This document shows, piece by piece, positions 31,778 through 33,267 of a DNA stretch of 33,267 bases; the first letter of the stretch is position 1, and each line of letters begins with the position of its first letter. The stretch is from Parcubacteria group bacterium (GTDB lineage Bacteria > Patescibacteriota > Minisyncoccia > Phycocordibacterales > Zambryskibacteraceae): NCBI GenBank assembly GCA_028286805.1, contig JAQBQW010000009.1, positions 1 to 33,267 of the forward strand. Reading direction: 5' to 3'. Both the position numbers and the translations under genes were made by a program. The notes beneath the pieces were generated by a model that ran no database searches, was not told the DNA's origin, and worked only from the letters and a program-made list of their open reading frames with translations.

Positions 31778-33267
31778 TTATGAGAAGTCTGCTATTCCAG
31801 CAGGACTTGCAAGATATGTTAACACGCTTGGATTTACAATAGCGTGTGCTGAAGGAGCTTCAAGTGCGGCACGAAGAGTGGTGATATCTGCAGGTTCCAT
31901 TTCGAGCGCCATTTTCTTAAGAATATTAGGTTTTAGGGCAGATAATACATCTGGATGGAGAAGAATCGATGCTCCCACTAATGGTAAACCATTTGTATCT
32001 ACAAAGTCTCCTGTTGTACTCATGAGTCCTGCGATGTCTTTTGCGCTCAGTCGTTTATTGATCATGTCACGTACAAGCGTAGGATTCGCAAGATGACCAT
32101 TTGCTGAAGTATCGAGCGCTCTAATCAAAGGAGCTTTTCTTCGATCTCCGATATTCTTCTTTTGATTTTTTGTAAACTTATTGTTCTTCATAATCGCATC
32201 AACTTGTGAAGGTTTGAGTTGAGAGACGAAGTCTTCTCGATTCAAATGGTCTGATTTGACCATTGCCAATTCAGGATCGGAAAGACCTTTGATTGCTTTC
32301 GCAACCCCTGGGTCCATAACAGGAGTACCACCCGCTGTCCGTATCGCTTCCATTCTATCCATTTCTGTATTAATAGATCCAAATCTTTTACCCTTAAGCA
32401 TGTCTTTCTCCCCTTCTGAGAATTTATCGCTCTTATTAATTGCTTCAAGTTGCTGCACGCTAATATTATTAGCAAACGCTTGAGTATCGAGAAGTGCCCT
32501 GTTGCCGTCCACAATGGCTTCGATTTCCTTATCGCTCATACGGTTGATGCTCTTCTCCATAGCATCAATTTGAGCTTGGGTTGCACCTGGCTTAATACCG
32601 TTTCTGATAGCTGCCGCATCTTCAGCCCTGCGTAATTCTTCATTATCTGCTTTTTTCTTTGCAGCAATTCGTTTCTCATCTGCTTCTTTATTTTCTTTAT
32701 ATCCAGTTGTTCCCCCTTTGCCTACACCTGCAACTCCTGCTGCAGGACCTCCAATAGGAACTGATTTCCAATTAACGTCATCTGCTCCTACGAATCTACC
32801 AACGGCTGTCCTACCCAAAGTTCCTTCAATCGCATCCCCCACGGCTGCAGTTGGAACAGAGGCGTTACGTACATCAAATGTACCACTGCGAGCTTTTCTA
32901 GCAGCATATAAGGCAAGGCGAGCGCCGGCTCCGGGCAATCCCACCTTGGTTCTCGCAGCTTCTTGTAGTGTTGCATTATTCGCTATAATTTCACCTGGTT
33001 TACCAATAAATTTCCTTCCCATTCCCCCAAGTGCTGTGCCAAATAATAATCCGCCAGCTGCACCGGTTGCTGCAGAGGTAAGTTTGCCGATACCATTACC
33101 TGTTCTGTTGGAGATAGATTTAGCGATAATCAGAGAAAATACCAAGAAACAAATAACAATGGCTAGGCTGAGGAGGGTCTCTCCAGATCCAGCTGCGTAT
33201 GAAAGTTTTCCATCTGCTTCAACAATGGTCCCAGTTAAAGCGTTGGCAAGCGGTAACCTATTGTTGA
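31778..33267 (-). CDS. Large membrane-linked protein, VirB6/TrbL-like (5' truncated)
   Basis: The frame is open to the right window edge, so the N-terminus is missing; about 496 residues are visible. The first visible part ends in a membrane helix (SLAIVICFLVFSLIIAKSI), followed by a Gly/Ala-rich segment (LTSAATGAAGGLLFGTALGG). The remainder is a soluble, Lys/Glu/Ala-rich region with repeated short helical units of the form 'sDkEiEAIVdgN...' (SDKEIEAIVDG, SDPELAMVKS, SAKDIAGLMS, EPADITTLRA). Position at the head of the PrgI-VirB4 cluster and the helix-plus-long-tail layout suggest the C-terminal part of a VirB6/TrbL-like channel protein; this is inference. Confidence 0.6.
   Translation of the reverse strand, partial: NNRLPLANALTGTIVEADGKLSYAAGSGETLLSLAIVICFLVFSLIIAKSISNRTGNGIGKLTSAATGAAGGLLFGTALGGMGRKFIGKPGEIIANNATLQEAARTKVGLPGAGARLALYAARKARSGTFDVRNASVPTAAVGDAIEGTLGRTAVGRFVGADDVNWKSVPIGGPAAGVAGVGKGGTTGYKENKEADEKRIAAKKKADNEELRRAEDAAAIRNGIKPGATQAQIDAMEKSINRMSDKEIEAIVDGNRALLDTQAFANNISVQQLEAINKSDKFSEGEKDMLKGKRFGSINTEMDRMEAIRTAGGTPVMDPGVAKAIKGLSDPELAMVKSDHLNREDFVSQLKPSQVDAIMKNNKFTKNQKKNIGDRRKAPLIRALDTSANGHLANPTLVRDMINKRLSAKDIAGLMSTTGDFVDTNGLPLVGASILLHPDVLSALKPNILKKMALEMEPADITTLRAALEAPSAHAIVNPSVLTYLASPAGIADFS

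Noticed and set aside
1-33267. CRISPR arrays, insertion sequences, prophage genes or integrase
   Set aside because: No direct-repeat arrays, transposase or integrase motifs were seen on either strand.

Overview
This 33.3 kb window looks like a bacterial chromosome around the replication origin of a reduced-genome organism, most likely a member of the Candidate Phyla Radiation (Patescibacteria, probably Parcubacteria/Paceibacteria). That assignment is inference. It rests on short compact genes, a PrgI/VirB4 type IV secretion-like cluster, a DNA polymerase I with no recognisable proofreading domain, a short YebC, the absence of recF beside dnaN, and start codons that mostly sit 6-7 nt behind a -10 box with no Shine-Dalgarno (SD) sequence.

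Layout. Positions 1-6.5 kb hold the 3' part of murE, mutM, a SpoU-type RNA methylase, doxX, an AI-2E/PerM-type permease, an M16 metallopeptidase, tRNA-Lys(UUU), a DUF1003 protein and orphan genes. Positions 6.5-9.8 kb hold a co-oriented tsaE-polA-(holA C-terminal-like) unit. Positions 9.8-16.2 kb hold a small exported orphan protein, a pilB/gspE ATPase, a tandem bPH2 membrane protein, a 370-bp intergenic region with a candidate structured RNA, ruvB, a small membrane protein, yebC, ruvC and a very acidic small protein. Positions 16.2-19.7 kb hold tyrS and a class A penicillin-binding protein. Positions 19.7-24.5 kb are the origin region: dnaA, dnaN, a P-loop kinase-like gene and a DciA-like gene on the minus strand, and rpmH, rnpA and yidC on the plus strand. 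Positions 24.4 kb to the end are a nine-gene minus-strand cluster around a VirB4 ATPase, a PrgI protein, a VirB2/TrbC-like pilin fused to a possible metallopeptidase domain, and secreted or membrane accessory proteins.

Expression signals split the genes into two groups. At least 17 core and secretion genes have a TANNNT hexamer ending exactly 6 or 7 nt before the start codon, which predicts leaderless mRNAs. Five accessory genes (at 0.7, 4.1, 6.1, 9.9 and 14.5 kb) instead have a -35/-10 promoter with 16-17 bp spacing, a leader of several tens of nt, an SD sequence and a terminator just after the stop codon. Convergent core genes touch or overlap at their 3' ends with no terminator.

The most notable items are the candidate doubly pseudoknotted RNA at about 13.16-13.43 kb, the two-class expression pattern, and the pilin/M15-like fusion. 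All domain calls were made by reading motifs in the sequence; no database search was run.
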